A stretch of DNA of 64,000 nucleotides from Populus alba (lineage: Eukaryota > Streptophyta > Magnoliopsida > Malpighiales > Salicaceae). Under the pieces are notes generated by a model. It was given only the letters and a program-made list of their open reading frames with translations. It was not told the DNA's origin and made no database searches. How positions within the stretch are numbered: the stretch's first letter is position 1; the number at the start of each line of letters is the position of its first letter. Positions 1 through 11,423 of the stretch are shown one piece after another. The stretch spans positions 21,342,572 to 21,406,571 of the forward strand of contig NC_133286.1 in NCBI RefSeq assembly GCF_005239225.2. Direction: 5' to 3'. The position numbers and the translations under genes are program-made.

Positions 1-1010
1 TTTTTTATTTCATAAACTATTTGCAAAACTGTTGTTACTAGGATGGCAGAGTAAGAGGAATTCTTTTGTTAAAGGGACTCTTGAGACGCATCTTAGTAGA
101 CATTCTTAACAAGGTCTATCAGAATACTTCTTGAAATATTCAGGTTTACAAACTCTCATATTGTTAGCACTTGATTCTGCTCATATGCTCATTTAACAAG
201 TATTCTTAAATCTTCATTTTCACACACACACACTATAACATATGATTGTGGGTTGCATATTGGATTATTACATTATTTATGTTCTTTTGTTAAAGGTAAC
301 AACTAAAGGAAAGGGATAGTATATAATCTGCAAAATAAAATATAAAAAAAACAAAAACAAAAAAATAATGATAATAAAAAGGTAGATAAGTTTGGTTTCG
401 TAGCCTCCCTAACCTAAGCAATTAAGCCCGAAGGGGTGTTTAACACTTAATACCCTAAAGTCAACTGACTTGGGAGCTATTGGCCCAACGCTTGTTACAT
501 GGGTTGAGGAGAAAAGCTTAAGGGAATCAAACATTGCACTATCTGCGTATCAGTATCTGCAACTCGAGTTACTAAGCTCGTAGGGGTGTCTCAACACCTA
601 ATGCCCTAAGACCAACTGGTCTGGGAGTCATTAGCCGAAAGCTCGTTACATGGGTTAAAGATGCATTGTGTTTTAAGTTATATGTATATATATAAAACAA
701 ACAAAAAAACAAAAAAAAGAAGATAATAATCCTAACCTAAGGAAGTTAGCCTTAAACATTAGAACAAAAAATTGTTTTTCTTCTAAGTAAAGCCCCATAA
801 CTATATGTTGATATTTTGAGCACAAAAGAAAGGTTTAGTAATATCTTGTTTAAGAGGTATTGAGCAGATATATGAATTTAATGAGAGTTTGTTTATCTGG
901 ATAGATTAATGGAAGTTGAATGATGAATGCCTTGCTTTGTGGAACTTGCAAATTGTTTTTCTATTTTAACGCTTTGATTACTAGGGACTAGTAATAAGCT
1001 GGTTGGGGGG
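1..1010 (+). mobile_element. 3' non-coding interior of a plus-strand gypsy element
   Basis: No gene is seen here. The stretch ends in a purine run (about 1001-1011) directly followed by TGTGATTAGTAC, the layout of a polypurine tract followed by a 3' LTR, so I read it as the 3' untranslated interior of a plus-strand Ty3/gypsy element whose 5' part lies outside the window. It carries two 150-bp-spaced hairpin repeats (423-660), listed separately. The lineage (Athila/Tat) is inferred from layout only, because no coding domain of this copy is present. Confidence 0.55.
423..660 (+). repeat. two 150-bp-spaced repeats, each with two hairpins
   Basis: Unit 1 begins at 423 and unit 2 at 573. Each holds a GGGGTGT...ACAC hairpin followed by a CCC-TA-stem-AC-stem-GGG hairpin. 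In unit 1 the second stem is AAGTCA/TGACTT (458-471); in unit 2 it is AGACCA/TGGTCT (609-622). The two stems differ at three positions on each arm and every change is matched on the other arm, while the loop AC and the outer CCC/GGG are unchanged. Both units then end in a similar GTTACATGGGTT block. Confidence 0.75.
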
Positions 1011-1190
1011 TGTGATTAGTACTTAAAAGTGCATATTTATCAAGGTTTTATATCATCATTTTGCACTTAAAGTATCAATAACTCCTTAACTAAAACATGT
1101 TTTATAATAACAAGTCTAATACTATAAAATGCCCTAATATATGGTAAATGTTCATCTTAAATGCAGGCCTATCACATAAATCAAAGGATT
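1011..1190 (+). mobile_element. gypsy 3' LTR, first part (U3 start)
   Basis: The LTR starts at TGTGATTAG (or TGATTAG two bases later) after a G-rich tract. It is cut at 1190 by insertion of the minus-strand element 1191-8203 and resumes at 8209 after the duplicated GGATT target site. Joining 1190 to 8209 restores a continuous LTR. Confidence 0.6.
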
Positions 1191-2328
1191 TGTTGCGATG
1201 TCGCGGTCGCACAAATTAATTACCCTAGCTTAAAACACACAACACAAGATAGTATAGAGCAAGCAAGGGGTCGATCCCACGAGGAAGTTTGAAGTCAGAT
1301 TTTTATGTTGTACGTTATGTAATTGGGGGGGTTTGGTTTGTGATTATCTAAAATATAGAAGAAATTAAACTAGCAAACAAAATCAATTGAAACTGAAATA
1401 TATCAAGAAAACAAACCTTGGTTGCAAGCACACATCCACCAACGGAAATTAGAACCGATCCTTGAAACGAAACTCCAGTTTATATTATGAATTTTATCTT
1501 TTCTTAATATTGGTTAATTAACGGATCCGCCGTATAACTATCCCTAACCAACAAACAATCACAGTGTCCGCACTAATGATTTAATCCAATGGCAGCCTTA
1601 AGATCCAGATAAATTCATTAATCTTAACAACCAAGTTGTCAATTTGTGTTGCTATGATCGAATGTTCTCCCTAAGTTTAATAACGTAGTTCCGCTACAAT
1701 TATCAAGCTTAGTTGCTTCACAAGTTTATATACCACAACTCCGGTTTTGATATCAAACTTAGCAATAGATTGTTCACAATAATAACTTAGAGTCCGCTCT
1801 AGCAATTAAGATAAACAATCATAGGAAATATGCATAGGAAAACAAACATACTCATTCATAACATAAACTGAAAATAAAAGGAAGAATAAATCTCACGGTT
1901 CTTGAAATCCGAAGGTTTGTTGTGTCCTTGCAACCAAGAAAACGAGCTTAGCCTTGCATATCTATTGAACAACTACTCCTAAAGATGAAAGAATACATAA
2001 TTTCTGATTTGTAGAGAGGAGAGTTTGTGTTTCTTCCTTCTTCTTTCTCTTTTTATTTTTCTTGCATTACATTTCCTAAAAGGTATGGATGTTATCTTTT
2101 TAATGCCACTGGAATCACTTCATTTCGATCTCTGGAACTCACGCTCTGCACAAAATACCGACTGAACATCAAATCTGCCAATTACCTCCAATTTACTCCT
2201 TTTTGCATCTTTCATCCAAAAATGCCTTCAAAACATAAAACAAAGAATATCAAGGCATTTTATATAAATAACATATGCAAAACACTAGTTAAATGCGGGT
2301 GAAACTATCGAATAATATGGTTACATCA
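1191..2328 (-). repeat. 3' LTR of the minus-strand gypsy element
   Basis: 1,138 bp, beginning TGTTGCGATG and ending TTACATCA on the plus strand. It matches 7065-8203 essentially base for base; the only difference I found is one T missing in a T run near 1725. A 91-codon open frame at 2027-2302 is present in both LTR copies, so it is LTR sequence and not an independent gene. Confidence 0.93.
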
Positions 2329-2345
2329 AATACCCCCACACTTAG
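2329..2345 (-). other. polypurine tract (minus strand)
   Basis: The plus strand reads AATACCCCCACACTTA directly after the LTR end at 2328. On the element's strand this is TAAGTGTGGGGGTATT immediately upstream of the 3' LTR, the expected place and composition of the plus-strand primer for reverse transcription. Confidence 0.8.
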
Positions 2346-3797
2346 CTCTTGCTCGTCCTCGAGAAAGGATAAATAAAATTAAATTGAAAATAACTATGAT
2401 CAATTTCTTAATCTCCCATCAATGTCTAAGAGTACAAGCATTATAAACAAGAATACAATCATGAAGGATAAATAATATAATTCTCATGAATTTATTTACA
2501 TGCGAACTTCAAAACTCAATCAATCGTCTGGATTTAAATGAAATCTATGCCATGCCAAAGTGATAGGTCCTCTCATTGATATACACTCCAACACTCATGT
2601 GTTTAGGGTTTATGTGTTTAAATCTCTCAAATTCAATCAAAGAGTATGTTCTACCATAAGCTTGCTTTTCAATCTCATCTCCATTAGCAACTTATTACAA
2701 GTATTACATGAATCAAAAGGTCTTATTTTCCGGTTGTAATGGGGCTGAGGTTAAGGTGAGGTAAAAGAAAGTAAAAGGAAAGGTTCAAACCAATGAAAGT
2801 AGAGCATTTTGAAAAATGATACTTCAAACAAGATATTCCATCAAAGCTCATAAATTTTTCATCTTTAATCACAAATGTTTAACTCCTTTTGATTTCAAGC
2901 TCTTTCAACATAAAACCTTAAGAACATAAAGGAATACTTTTTTTTTTTTTTTCTTTTTCTTTTTTTTTCTTCAGCAACTTTGCCCATTTTTTCATCAAGC
3001 ATCACTTCTTTGTTTTCATATAATTTCCAACCATAATTCCATGAGATATTACAAGTATATGCTCTACTAATCCTTGGCCAGGGGAAAAGAAAAACATATA
3101 TAAAGTTAAGGCTTATACATGGATAAAGCAAAAAAAAGATAACCAAGCTCAAAACGGGCTCACTAAGGATAATATGCTTTAGGTTGGCTTTTTGGCTCGA
3201 AGGGTAAAAATTCCTAATGCCTTTATCATCTTCATGTATATTTGTAAATAATCTTAATAAGATATGAAGCAAGTTCTAGAGATACATATCATTGAAAGAA
3301 TGCACACTCAAAGAATATAATGTTGAAGGCTCAAAAGCTTGCATTGGTATAACACTATAAAGTCAACATGGCATATTCTCAAAGTCAATCCCTAAACCAA
3401 TTAAACCTTAAAATTTGCATGCATACTCCTTCATTTGATTTATATCTTCATCTATCTCAATTAATTCTCATATATAATACTGATATTCTAAAAAACCAAT
3501 AGGAGTTAAAAAGATCAAACACAATGTTTTTTTTTTTTTTTAAAAAAAAAAAAACAACAAAGAAAATGAAAATAAGAAAACCAAAATTCTCTCAATACCC
3601 CCACACTTAAAACACAACATTGTCCTCAATGTTGAAATAAAAGCAAAGGAACATAAGAGAATGACAAAGATAAAGTAAAATACGAAAAATAAAAGACAAG
3701 GAAAAAGAAAGCAAATCTGATTTTTTTTTCTTTTTGTGCTGGGTTGCCTCCCAGTAAGCGCTTTTGTTTTATGTCATTGGCTCGACATATTGCATGC
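2346..3797 (-). mobile_element. 3' untranslated interior of the minus-strand gypsy element
   Basis: About 1.45 kb between the end of the pol remnant and the polypurine tract. I see no conserved coding sequence; short open frames (2895-3272, 3626-3808) are low-complexity Lys/Phe-rich. Homopolymer runs occur near 2940-2970 and 3527-3553. A second CCCCCACACTTA motif occurs at 3598-3609, like the polypurine tract at 2333-2344. Confidence 0.6.
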
Positions 3798-4859
3798 TCA
3801 TTCTTCATAGATTGGTTCAGCTAACTCTACAGAAGCGGTGAGTTCTGCCGTCCAACCTTCATAGAAAGGTTTCAAACGATGCCCATTGACTTTGAGTATG
3901 CTGTTAGTTTCTAAACTTGTAATTTCAACTGCACCATAAGGAAAAACATTAGAAACAACAAATGGTCCAATCCAATGAGAGCGTAACTTTCCAGGAAAAA
4001 GTTTCAAACGCGAATGATAAAGAAGGACTTTGTCTCCAACATGAAACTCCTTTCTTGTAAGCATTCGGTCATGAAGATTCTTAGTCTGTTCTTTGTAAAT
4101 CCTTGCATTCTCGTAAGCATCATTTTGAATCTCTTCCATCGTAATTCCAATCTTTTTGGGCACCAAAAGGATAGGCGCCACCCATTCACTATCCGTGATG
4201 GAGTAAATGACTCCTGCATCATGAAGGACAATTTGCAAAGCTTGCAAATCCAATGTTGATTCATGCATGTTTTGGGGAACACATATATGCCTTTCCATCT
4301 CTTCTATCTTGGTAAAATCATAGTCATTGCTCAAAGCCATGCTTAATCCATACTCATCATCAAAATCACAAACTGGCTGCACACACTTATCAACTTGGTC
4401 ATAACATGTGATAGAATAAACATTGCTATAAGGATATGTCATTGCATCATGAAAATTAAATTCAATTTTTTCATCTCCTACCTCCATAGACAAGGTATCC
4501 TTACCACAATCAATCTTTGTGTTGGCAGTTTTCAAGAATGGTCTCCCAAACAATATAGGAGTGCTGGTTGATGAATCACAAGAATCATGTTCCATATCAA
4601 GAATATAAAAGTCACATGGAATAACCAAACTATCAATCTTGACTAGGACATCTTCTATCACACCAAGTGGGTAAACAAAACTACGATCCGCAAGTTGCAT
4701 TACAATACTAGTTTTATTCAAAGGCTCTAGACTAAGAGAATCATAAACATGTTTAGGCATAACACTAATGGATGCACCTAAATCGCATAAAGCTCTTTTA
4801 AAACTAGCATTACCAATAACACATGGGATAGTAAACGCACCTGGGTCTTTTTGTTTCAA
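3798..4859 (-). pseudogene. gypsy pol remnant: protease fused to integrase C-terminus
   Basis: A 353-codon frame. Residues about 8-110 are a retroviral-type aspartic protease with the plant gypsy active site DLGAS at 26-30. Residues about 210-240 are the very start of reverse transcriptase, ending near VPKKIGIT. At residue 240/241 (about base 4140) the sequence jumps straight to the region after the integrase core ([12 protein letters not shown] onward), including the conserved [15 protein letters not shown] block. All RT motifs (including YxDD), RNase H and the DDE core are absent. The fusion is in frame and the open frame runs to its stop, so a short Pol-derived protein could still be made, but it cannot reverse-transcribe or integrate. 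Upstream it is out of frame with gag. Confidence 0.85.
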
Positions 4860-5494
4860 AGGCAGATTCTTTTGAACAACAGCAGATACAACTTCACCAT
4901 ACTTACCGTTTCATGACCTTTCAGTTTGAAAGCTCTCTTGGTAGTACACAACTCCTTCAAGAATTTGGCATACTTGGGAATTTGCTTGATAGCATCAAGC
5001 AAAGGAATGTTGAGTTCTACTTTCTTAAAAAACCTCTAGAATCTCTTTTTCTTTGTCCTCTTTCTTTGACCTAGAAGAACTCACGGGAAAGGGTGGAATT
5101 GTTGTAAAACTGGAATTCATTGAGTGAGGAGTTACCTTTGGAGTGTTGGTCTTTGTTTCAGTTTTGTGGAGGAGAAGGATGATGTATCTTCTTTGTACTC
5201 AATTCATTTTCTATCTCTTCTTCTTCTCTCCATCTCAATTTGTTTTGACCTTTTCTCTTCAAGTTCTTTCCCACTTCGCAACATGATCGCACTAACATTC
5301 TCTTTTGGATTCAATGCTTGGAGGGCAATTTTCCATTCATTTGTGCTTCCAATTTCCCCACACTTGAAGCTACTTGCCCCATTTGCTTTTCCAAGTTGTG
5401 AATACTTGACCTTGTTTCCTGTTGAAAAGACATGACATTTTGTTGCAAGGTAACAGTATTAGAAGCCAAAGTTTTCATCATCTCACGAAGATCA
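4860..5494 (-). pseudogene. frameshifted gag-pol linker
   Basis: The reading frame between gag and protease is broken. 5311-5778 in another minus frame continues gag-like coding (a coiled-coil-like stretch around NLEKQMGQVASSVGKLEAQ), and 4860-5310 has further recognisable fragments such as LLDAIKQIP and YAKFLKELC, typical of the gypsy region upstream of protease. Several single-base shifts or stops would be needed to connect it. Plus-strand frames here are shadows. Confidence 0.6.
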
Positions 5495-6664
5495 TCATTG
5501 GATGACGACCCCCATAACATTGGAGTTTGTGAATGGAGGGGGTTGTCTTGCTTGATAATTCTGTTGGGGCTGAAATCCATTGGGATGGAATTGTCGGCCT
5601 TGATTGCCTTGTTGAGGTTGGTTCCCATACCGTAGGTTAGGATGATCTCTCCATCCAGGATTGTACGTGTGGGAAAAAGGATCATACTTACGCTGAGGTT
5701 GTCCATTAAATGCTCCATCAACTGCATGAGCTTGTTCAATGTAATCTTTTTGCATTGTTGGGCACATATCTGAAGCATGTCCTTGTGAGGAGCATATGCT
5801 ACAAACTTTCACCTGCTGCACATTTCCACAAGCCAAAGAACGCACAAGAGAAGTAAGATCATTAACTTTATTTTCAAGGTTAGAAATACTTACCTCATTT
5901 ACTCGTTTGTTGGAGAAGTCTCCACGAGTGCCAAATTGTTTCGAGTTGGCTGCCATGTTTGAGATCAATTGGCGTGCAGCCTCAGGTGTCTTATCTACCA
6001 ATGCGCCTCCACTTGCAGCATCAATGATACTACGGTCAGTAGGCATCAATCCTTCATAGAAATATTGAATGAGTAGCTGATCGGGTATTTGATGATGAGG
6101 GCATTGAATACACAATTGCTCAAATCTTTCCCAATACTCTGAAAGTGTCTCTCCATGAGATTGCCGAATCCCACATATTTCTTTCCTTATGTTGGCAACT
6201 CGAGATGCTGGGAAATACTTCTCAAGGAAAATCTTCTTCATGGCGTTCCAAGTTCTAATAGATCCTGGGAGAATAGAGAAAAGCCATGCCTTTGCTGCCC
6301 CTTTTAAAGAGAAAGGGAAAGCTTTCAACTTAACTTGTTCTTCATCAACTCCATTCGGTTTCATGCCAACACAAACCATATGGAACTCCTTGAGATGAGT
6401 ATGAGGATCTTCTCCTGCAAGACCATTAAATGTTGGTAACAAATGTATAAAACCAGATTTGAGCTCAAAGTTTACATTATTGTCAATGTTTATGCACAAT
6501 GGTTGATTCTCCACGTTAGGAGCAGCAAGCTCCTTGAGTGTTTGTTGTCGTGCAACCGCCATGGTGTTGAGGTGAACTTCCTTTCTTAACTTGCGTAAAG
6601 TGCTTTCTATTTCAAGATCAACCTGCACTAGACTCTGATTAGTAGAACGGGTTACTGGCATCAA
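5495..6664 (-). pseudogene. gypsy gag protein (frame lost near C-terminus)
   Basis: A 389-codon frame beginning MMPVTRS. Residues about 85-200 form the retrotransposon gag core (LKGAAKAWL, TWNAMKKIFLEKYFP, ESW-like SEYWERFEQLC). A CX2CX4HX4C zinc knuckle is at residues 288-301 (C288, C291, H296, C301), for RNA binding and packaging. The frame is lost near 5495-5520, where coding continues in the neighbouring frame. It is the first gene after the 5' LTR and leader, as expected. Since gag is nearly complete and LTRs, PBS and PPT are intact, this copy could in principle be packaged and copied with enzymes from a relative. Confidence 0.85.
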
Positions 6665-7041
6665 TCGCTAAGAAAACTCAAAAGAAAGCAACCACACAAG
6701 CGAATAATAATAAAAAAAAAATAATGCAAATTATATGAAAATCCTACGCTAGAAAACTAAAACTGCCTAAAAACCTTAGAAAACAGCAGAATTTGGCCTC
6801 GATGGGGTGGGGCTAGTGGTACACCACTAGTCTTGTTCAGAACGTCGTTTCACTTCAGAAAATGAAGGTTAGAAACCTAATTCCACAAACAATTCTGTCT
6901 TCAACAGTACCGCTGCGGCAAGTGAACAGTAACACCGCAAGCAAAAATTCTGTTTTTGTTTTTTTTTTTTTTCAGAAATGTAAATAACAATCACAGAAAC
7001 TAAAAATAACAGTACAAGCACAAGAATCAACTAAAATTACC
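6665..7041 (-). mobile_element. leader of the minus-strand gypsy element
   Basis: Non-coding leader between the primer binding site and gag. It includes a 14-base A/T run near 6959-6971. No other structure is recognised. Confidence 0.6.
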
Positions 7042-7059
7042 TCCCCGGCAACGGCGCCA
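7042..7059 (-). other. primer binding site matching tRNA-Asp
   Basis: The plus strand reads TCCCCGGCAACGGCGCCA, the 3' end of plant tRNA-Asp including CCA, so the element strand is its exact complement. It sits five bases from the LTR edge at 7065. This primer is usual for Athila/Tat-type gypsy elements. Confidence 0.88.
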
Positions 7060-7064
7060 AAATT

Positions 7065-8203
7065 TGTTGCGATGTCGCGGTCGCACAAATTAATTACCCT
7101 AGCTTAAAACACACAACACAAGATAGTATAGAGCAAGCAAGGGGTCGATCCCACGAGGAAGTTTGAAGTCAGATTTTTATGTTGTACGTTATGTAATTGG
7201 GGGGGTTTGGTTTGTGATTATCTAAAATATAGAAGAAATTAAACTAGCAAACAAAATCAATTGAAACTGAAATATATCAAGAAAACAAACCTTGGTTGCA
7301 AGCACACATCCACCAACGGAAATTAGAACCGATCCTTGAAACGAAACTCCAGTTTATATTATGAATTTTATCTTTTCTTAATATTGGTTAATTAACGGAT
7401 CCGCCGTATAACTATCCCTAACCAACAAACAATCACAGTGTCCGCACTAATGATTTAATCCAATGGCAGCCTTAAGATCCAGATAAATTCATTAATCTTA
7501 ACAACCAAGTTGTCAATTTGTGTTGCTATGATCGAATGTTCTCCCTAAGTTTAATAACGTAGTTCCGCTACAATTATCAAGCTTAGTTGCTTCACAAGTT
7601 TTATATACCACAACTCCGGTTTTGATATCAAACTTAGCAATAGATTGTTCACAATAATAACTTAGAGTCCGCTCTAGCAATTAAGATAAACAATCATAGG
7701 AAATATGCATAGGAAAACAAACATACTCATTCATAACATAAACTGAAAATAAAAGGAAGAATAAATCTCACGGTTCTTGAAATCCGAAGGTTTGTTGTGT
7801 CCTTGCAACCAAGAAAACGAGCTTAGCCTTGCATATCTATTGAACAACTACTCCTAAAGATGAAAGAATACATAATTTCTGATTTGTAGAGAGGAGAGTT
7901 TGTGTTTCTTCCTTCTTCTTTCTCTTTTTATTTTTCTTGCATTACATTTCCTAAAAGGTATGGATGTTATCTTTTTAATGCCACTGGAATCACTTCATTT
8001 CGATCTCTGGAACTCACGCTCTGCACAAAATACCGACTGAACATCAAATCTGCCAATTACCTCCAATTTACTCCTTTTTGCATCTTTCATCCAAAAATGC
8101 CTTCAAAACATAAAACAAAGAATATCAAGGCATTTTATATAAATAACATATGCAAAACACTAGTTAAATGCGGGTGAAACTATCGAATAATATGGTTACA
8201 TCA
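7065..8203 (-). repeat. 5' LTR of the minus-strand gypsy element
   Basis: 1,139 bp, near-identical to 1191-2328. It ends TTACATCA at 8203 and is followed by the GGATT target duplication at 8204-8208. No clear TATA box was identified by eye. Confidence 0.93.
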
Positions 8204-8208
8204 GGATT

Positions 8209-9475
8209 GATTGATGAATTCAACTACTGAAATTTGTGAAGATAAAGAGAGGGTGAAACTTAGAAAAGAGATGTTGGTGCAGTCCAAACTGGAACACTAT
8301 TCGGTATTTGGGTCATATCTCGAGTTTTAGATGTCCAAATGATCTCAAATTTTTACAAAAACTTGGTGAGACATAGACCTACAACTTTCATGTGAACATC
8401 AAAATCTAACAAGACCGTTTTCAAGTCCAAATCATAGCAACTACGGAGAAGTCCGAATCTGTCCAGCAGCCCAAACACTGTTCAGTGTTTGGCCCATATC
8501 TGGAGTTCTAGAAGTCAAAATGACCTCTACTCTTTTTTTCTGGAAAACTGAGTCAATTTCCTACAACTTTTATGTTTACCAGAGGACCCAGTTCGGATGG
8601 TAGCATTTTTGTTTTATTCAGACAAGAAGATAAGGATTTTCACCAAGTCAAAAGTTGGCCACCCACTCAACAATTAGTCATCAAATCAATAATTCCGAAT
8701 TTTGGCCTATAAAAGGAGGCATTTGCCATGCATTTGGTTGGCTTGGTTGTTCAGATCAAGTTCATGCTCTTTATTTCTCTCTTTATATTTTTTGTAATTC
8801 TTAAGTTTTGTTTTCATTAATTTCTTGTTTATGCTTTTCATTTCCTTTCCTTTTCTTAGTTAACTTGTATCTTATTTATGTTCTTGTTTTGTTTATTTAT
8901 GTTTCTCTTCTTCATTATGTTTAGCTAAGTTTATTATGTCAAGGTGAAAAGGTTACACTAATGGTGTAAGAACAAGTATGGTGTAAACTCAATATGGATC
9001 TTAATGTTTAATATTAACATGTCTTATCATTTTATATTACTAATTCTTAATACCTTGCTTGTTAAATGGTTAATCTAGATTTGTGTTGTATAACATTTGG
9101 TATATCAAATGCTTGGCACTCTCATAGCCCAACAATATGGTATTACCTACACCTGGGCTATGAAAATAACTTGATTTGTTGTTAACATCAGTTAATATCA
9201 TGAATTCTTGACAATATTTAAAAGTTGGTGTTATGTAATTAAGATAATTAATATGATCATGTTAATAATTTATAATGAGCTATTAATGAGAAATCATCCG
9301 ATTGGAACCTCCTTTGTGTGTGGTTTCCAAATTGAGTAATAAGAGTTTATATTATACTTGTTTGAAATACCATTGGTGGATCCTCTAACCTTGACATTTG
9401 TCTTTATCATTGTTTAATCCTTACATTAATCTTCCATCTCAAAGTTCTCATTAATTTCTTCATCTTCTTCTTCTT
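8209..9475 (+). mobile_element. gypsy 3' LTR, second part (U3 to U5)
   Basis: Continuation of the LTR begun at 1011. U3 contains two diverged copies of a block (about 8279-8350 and 8467-8540) around a TATCTCGAGTTTTAGA-like core. A clear TATA box TATAAAAG lies at 8708-8715, followed by a T-rich U5. No protein-coding sequence was seen. Confidence 0.6.
8708..8715 (+). promoter_or_regulatory. TATA box of the plus-strand gypsy LTR
   Basis: TATAAAAG in an otherwise non-coding LTR, with GC-containing flanks and a downstream T-rich leader. It is the likely core promoter of the LTR and would drive plus-strand transcription. Confidence 0.6.
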
Positions 9476-9476
9476 C

Positions 9477-9512
<36 letters not shown>

Positions 9513-9842
9513 TACTATTATTGTTATTATTGTTGTTATTGTTATTATTGTTGTTATTACTATTATTGTTGTTGTTGTTGTTATTGTTGTCTCTTCCTCC
9601 TCCTCTTCTTTTTATTATTATTATTGTTATTACTATTACTCTTACTATTATTGTTATTATTATTGTTATTGTTATTATTGTTGTTATTGTTGTTGTTGTT
9701 ATTGTTGTCTCTTCCTCTTCCTCTTCCTCCTCCTCTTCTTTTTATTATTATTATTGTTATTACTATTACTATTACTAACATTATTATTATTATTATTATT
9801 GTTATTATTATTAGTATTACTATTACTATTATTATCATAAAA
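9476..9842. repeat. TTA/TTG trinucleotide microsatellite with internal duplication
   Basis: Long runs of TTA, TTG and CTA triplets, with a repeated block of TCTCTTCCTCC-type sequence near 9588-9615 and 9706-9740. This shows the array grew partly by segmental duplication of about 120 bp. Poly-Leu and poly-Ile/Asn frames here are artefacts. A second triplet tract lies at about 9917-9964. Confidence 0.85.
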
Positions 9843-10784
9843 TCAGTATATAGGCTGGAAACCTGTGACCCGATCTTTTAGGTCATTCTCAGGTATAACA
9901 ACGCTACATATTGAGTATTATTATTATTATTATTATTTATTATTATTATTACTACTACTACTACTGTCGCACGTGTACGACGGTGCGGCGATCGTCCATT
10001 GCACCAACCCTCCATGAGGGCGTTGGCAATGTCTATTTGGCGTGGAAAATATGGTGAGACAAGGAGTTCTTTGCCTCTAAGCTAAAAAATTTGGACCGGG
10101 AGTCGCCACCTAGTATTTTGGTTACTAGGAACCCTTACTGGTCTTTAGAGATCAGGTACGGAGACTGGTTGCGTAAAGGGAAGGTGTTAGCACCCCAACT
10201 ACGCCCTACCTAAGGTAGGCTGCATTGTTTTGTCTAATAAAATCTAAGTCATGTTGTGGTTTCTTATTGTCCAGAATATGCATTACATGTAATGTCATAC
10301 CCCGGGTTCTATTGTCCAAACAAAAAAAGAAATAAATATCCGGAATACGCATTACGTGTAATGTCATATCCCAGATACTCAGAGATAAACAAAATAAATT
10401 TTTTTTTGTTTTTTTTTTTAAATTTTGGCCAATGCTCTCTTGACTTTAATAAACTAGTTATTGAGCCAAAATACATGCTAAAATATATTTTTTTTTCAAA
10501 AAAATACAATGATTTGTTTATTTTTTTTTAGTTTTGAGAGACTTGGTCGTATGCATGAAAACAAAGTTTGTTTTTTTTATTTTATTATTATTTTTTTTTA
10601 ATACCGGATTTATAGTTTTATAATAAAAAATAGACCTATATTAGCCCAAAATGACATAGAAAAAAATCCGTGTGAAAGCACAATTTGTTTGTTTTTTTTT
10701 TTTTAAAAAAATTATATGTACATAAAAAAAACACAAAATAAATAAATAAATATATATATATATATATAATAAATAGCTTGGGCT

Positions 10785-11056
10785 GGGCCTGTATTGGCCC
10801 AGCCACAAGGCTGGACCCAGCCCAGCCGCATGGGCTGGGCTGGTGTTCCAGCCCGGTGCCAAAAGGGGCTGGACTCAGCCCAGCCGCGTGGGCTGGGCTG
10901 ATGTTCCAGCCCACCAACCAAAAGGCTGGTTACTGTGTTAGCCACACAGTAACCAGCAAATAATAAGGTAGTTACTGTGCCCAGCACAGTAACTACCGAA
11001 TTATTTTCATTCTTTGCTGCAGAACGTGATTCACGTTCTGCATGCAAAGAATGAAA
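10785..11056 (-). repeat. hairpin string in solo LTR copy 1
   Basis: Consecutive inverted repeats. GGGCTGG-rich hairpins lie at about 10785-10915. At 10925-10957 there is GCTGGTTACTGTGT with loop TAGCC and a perfect 14-bp stem. At 10967-10997 there is GGTAGTTACTGTGC with loop CCA and a perfect 14-bp stem. About 11004-11056 is a stem of more than 20 bp around AGAACGTGA/TCACGTTCT with a two-base bulge. Together they occupy the place taken by different hairpins in the other two LTR copies. Confidence 0.85.
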
Positions 11057-11416
11057 AAAGAACAGCTGAATGTATAAACGAAAGGCAACAGGGGAAGACG
11101 AGTACCTGGAAGGGTGGCGACGCTGGGGGCTGCGGAGGCGGCAGAGGCGGTGGAGTAGTTGGCGGTTGTCCTCCTTCTTTCTCTCCTCCGTTTCTCTTCA
11201 CCTTCACCTTTTCTCAATTTTTTTCGTTATTCCCTCTCTCTGTTCTGCTCCTCTTCTTCTTCTTCGGTTCTTCTTCCACAGCTTGGTTCTCTCTCTCCCT
11301 CACGGTTTTTTCGAAAGCTTGGTTCTACCTCTCCCTCACGGTTTTTCTTGCAATAATATTGTCAGCCCTTTCCTCTCCTTTTTCTTTTCTTCCTTTTTTC
11401 CTACTGTTCTTCCTCC

Positions 11417-11423
11417 ATTTATA
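11417..11423 (-). promoter_or_regulatory. TATA box of solo LTR copy 1
   Basis: TATAAAT on the minus strand, at the same relative position as the TATA boxes of the other two LTR copies (15559-15566 minus and 29586-29593 plus). Downstream in the element sense lies the GT donor-like site near 11103-11104. Confidence 0.6.

Larger units (their letters stand above)
1191..8203 (-). mobile_element. young Athila/Tat-type gypsy retrotransposon, internally deleted
   Basis: A complete 7,013-bp element on the minus strand. It has two LTRs of 1,138 and 1,139 bp that appear to differ by one T in a homopolymer, TG...CA ends, and an exact 5-bp target duplication GGATT at 1186-1190 and 8204-8208. The primer site fits the 3' end of plant tRNA-Asp, and there is a G-rich polypurine tract. 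The interior encodes gag (frameshifted), an aspartic protease, and the last part of integrase; reverse transcriptase, RNase H and the integrase core are missing. The element lies inside the U3 of an older plus-strand gypsy LTR. Near-identical LTRs imply very recent insertion. Confidence 0.93.

Noticed and set aside
2027..2302. 91-codon frame, also at 7902-8177
   Set aside because: It appears twice only because it lies in both LTRs of one young element; no domain.
7042..7059. tRNA-Asp-like sequence (and tRNA-Arg-like at 31213-31230)
   Set aside because: Only the 18-base 3' end is present, at LTR edges; these are primer binding sites and not tRNA genes.
9521..9881. Poly-Leu, poly-Ile and poly-Asn open frames on both strands
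   Set aside because: They are translations of a trinucleotide microsatellite.
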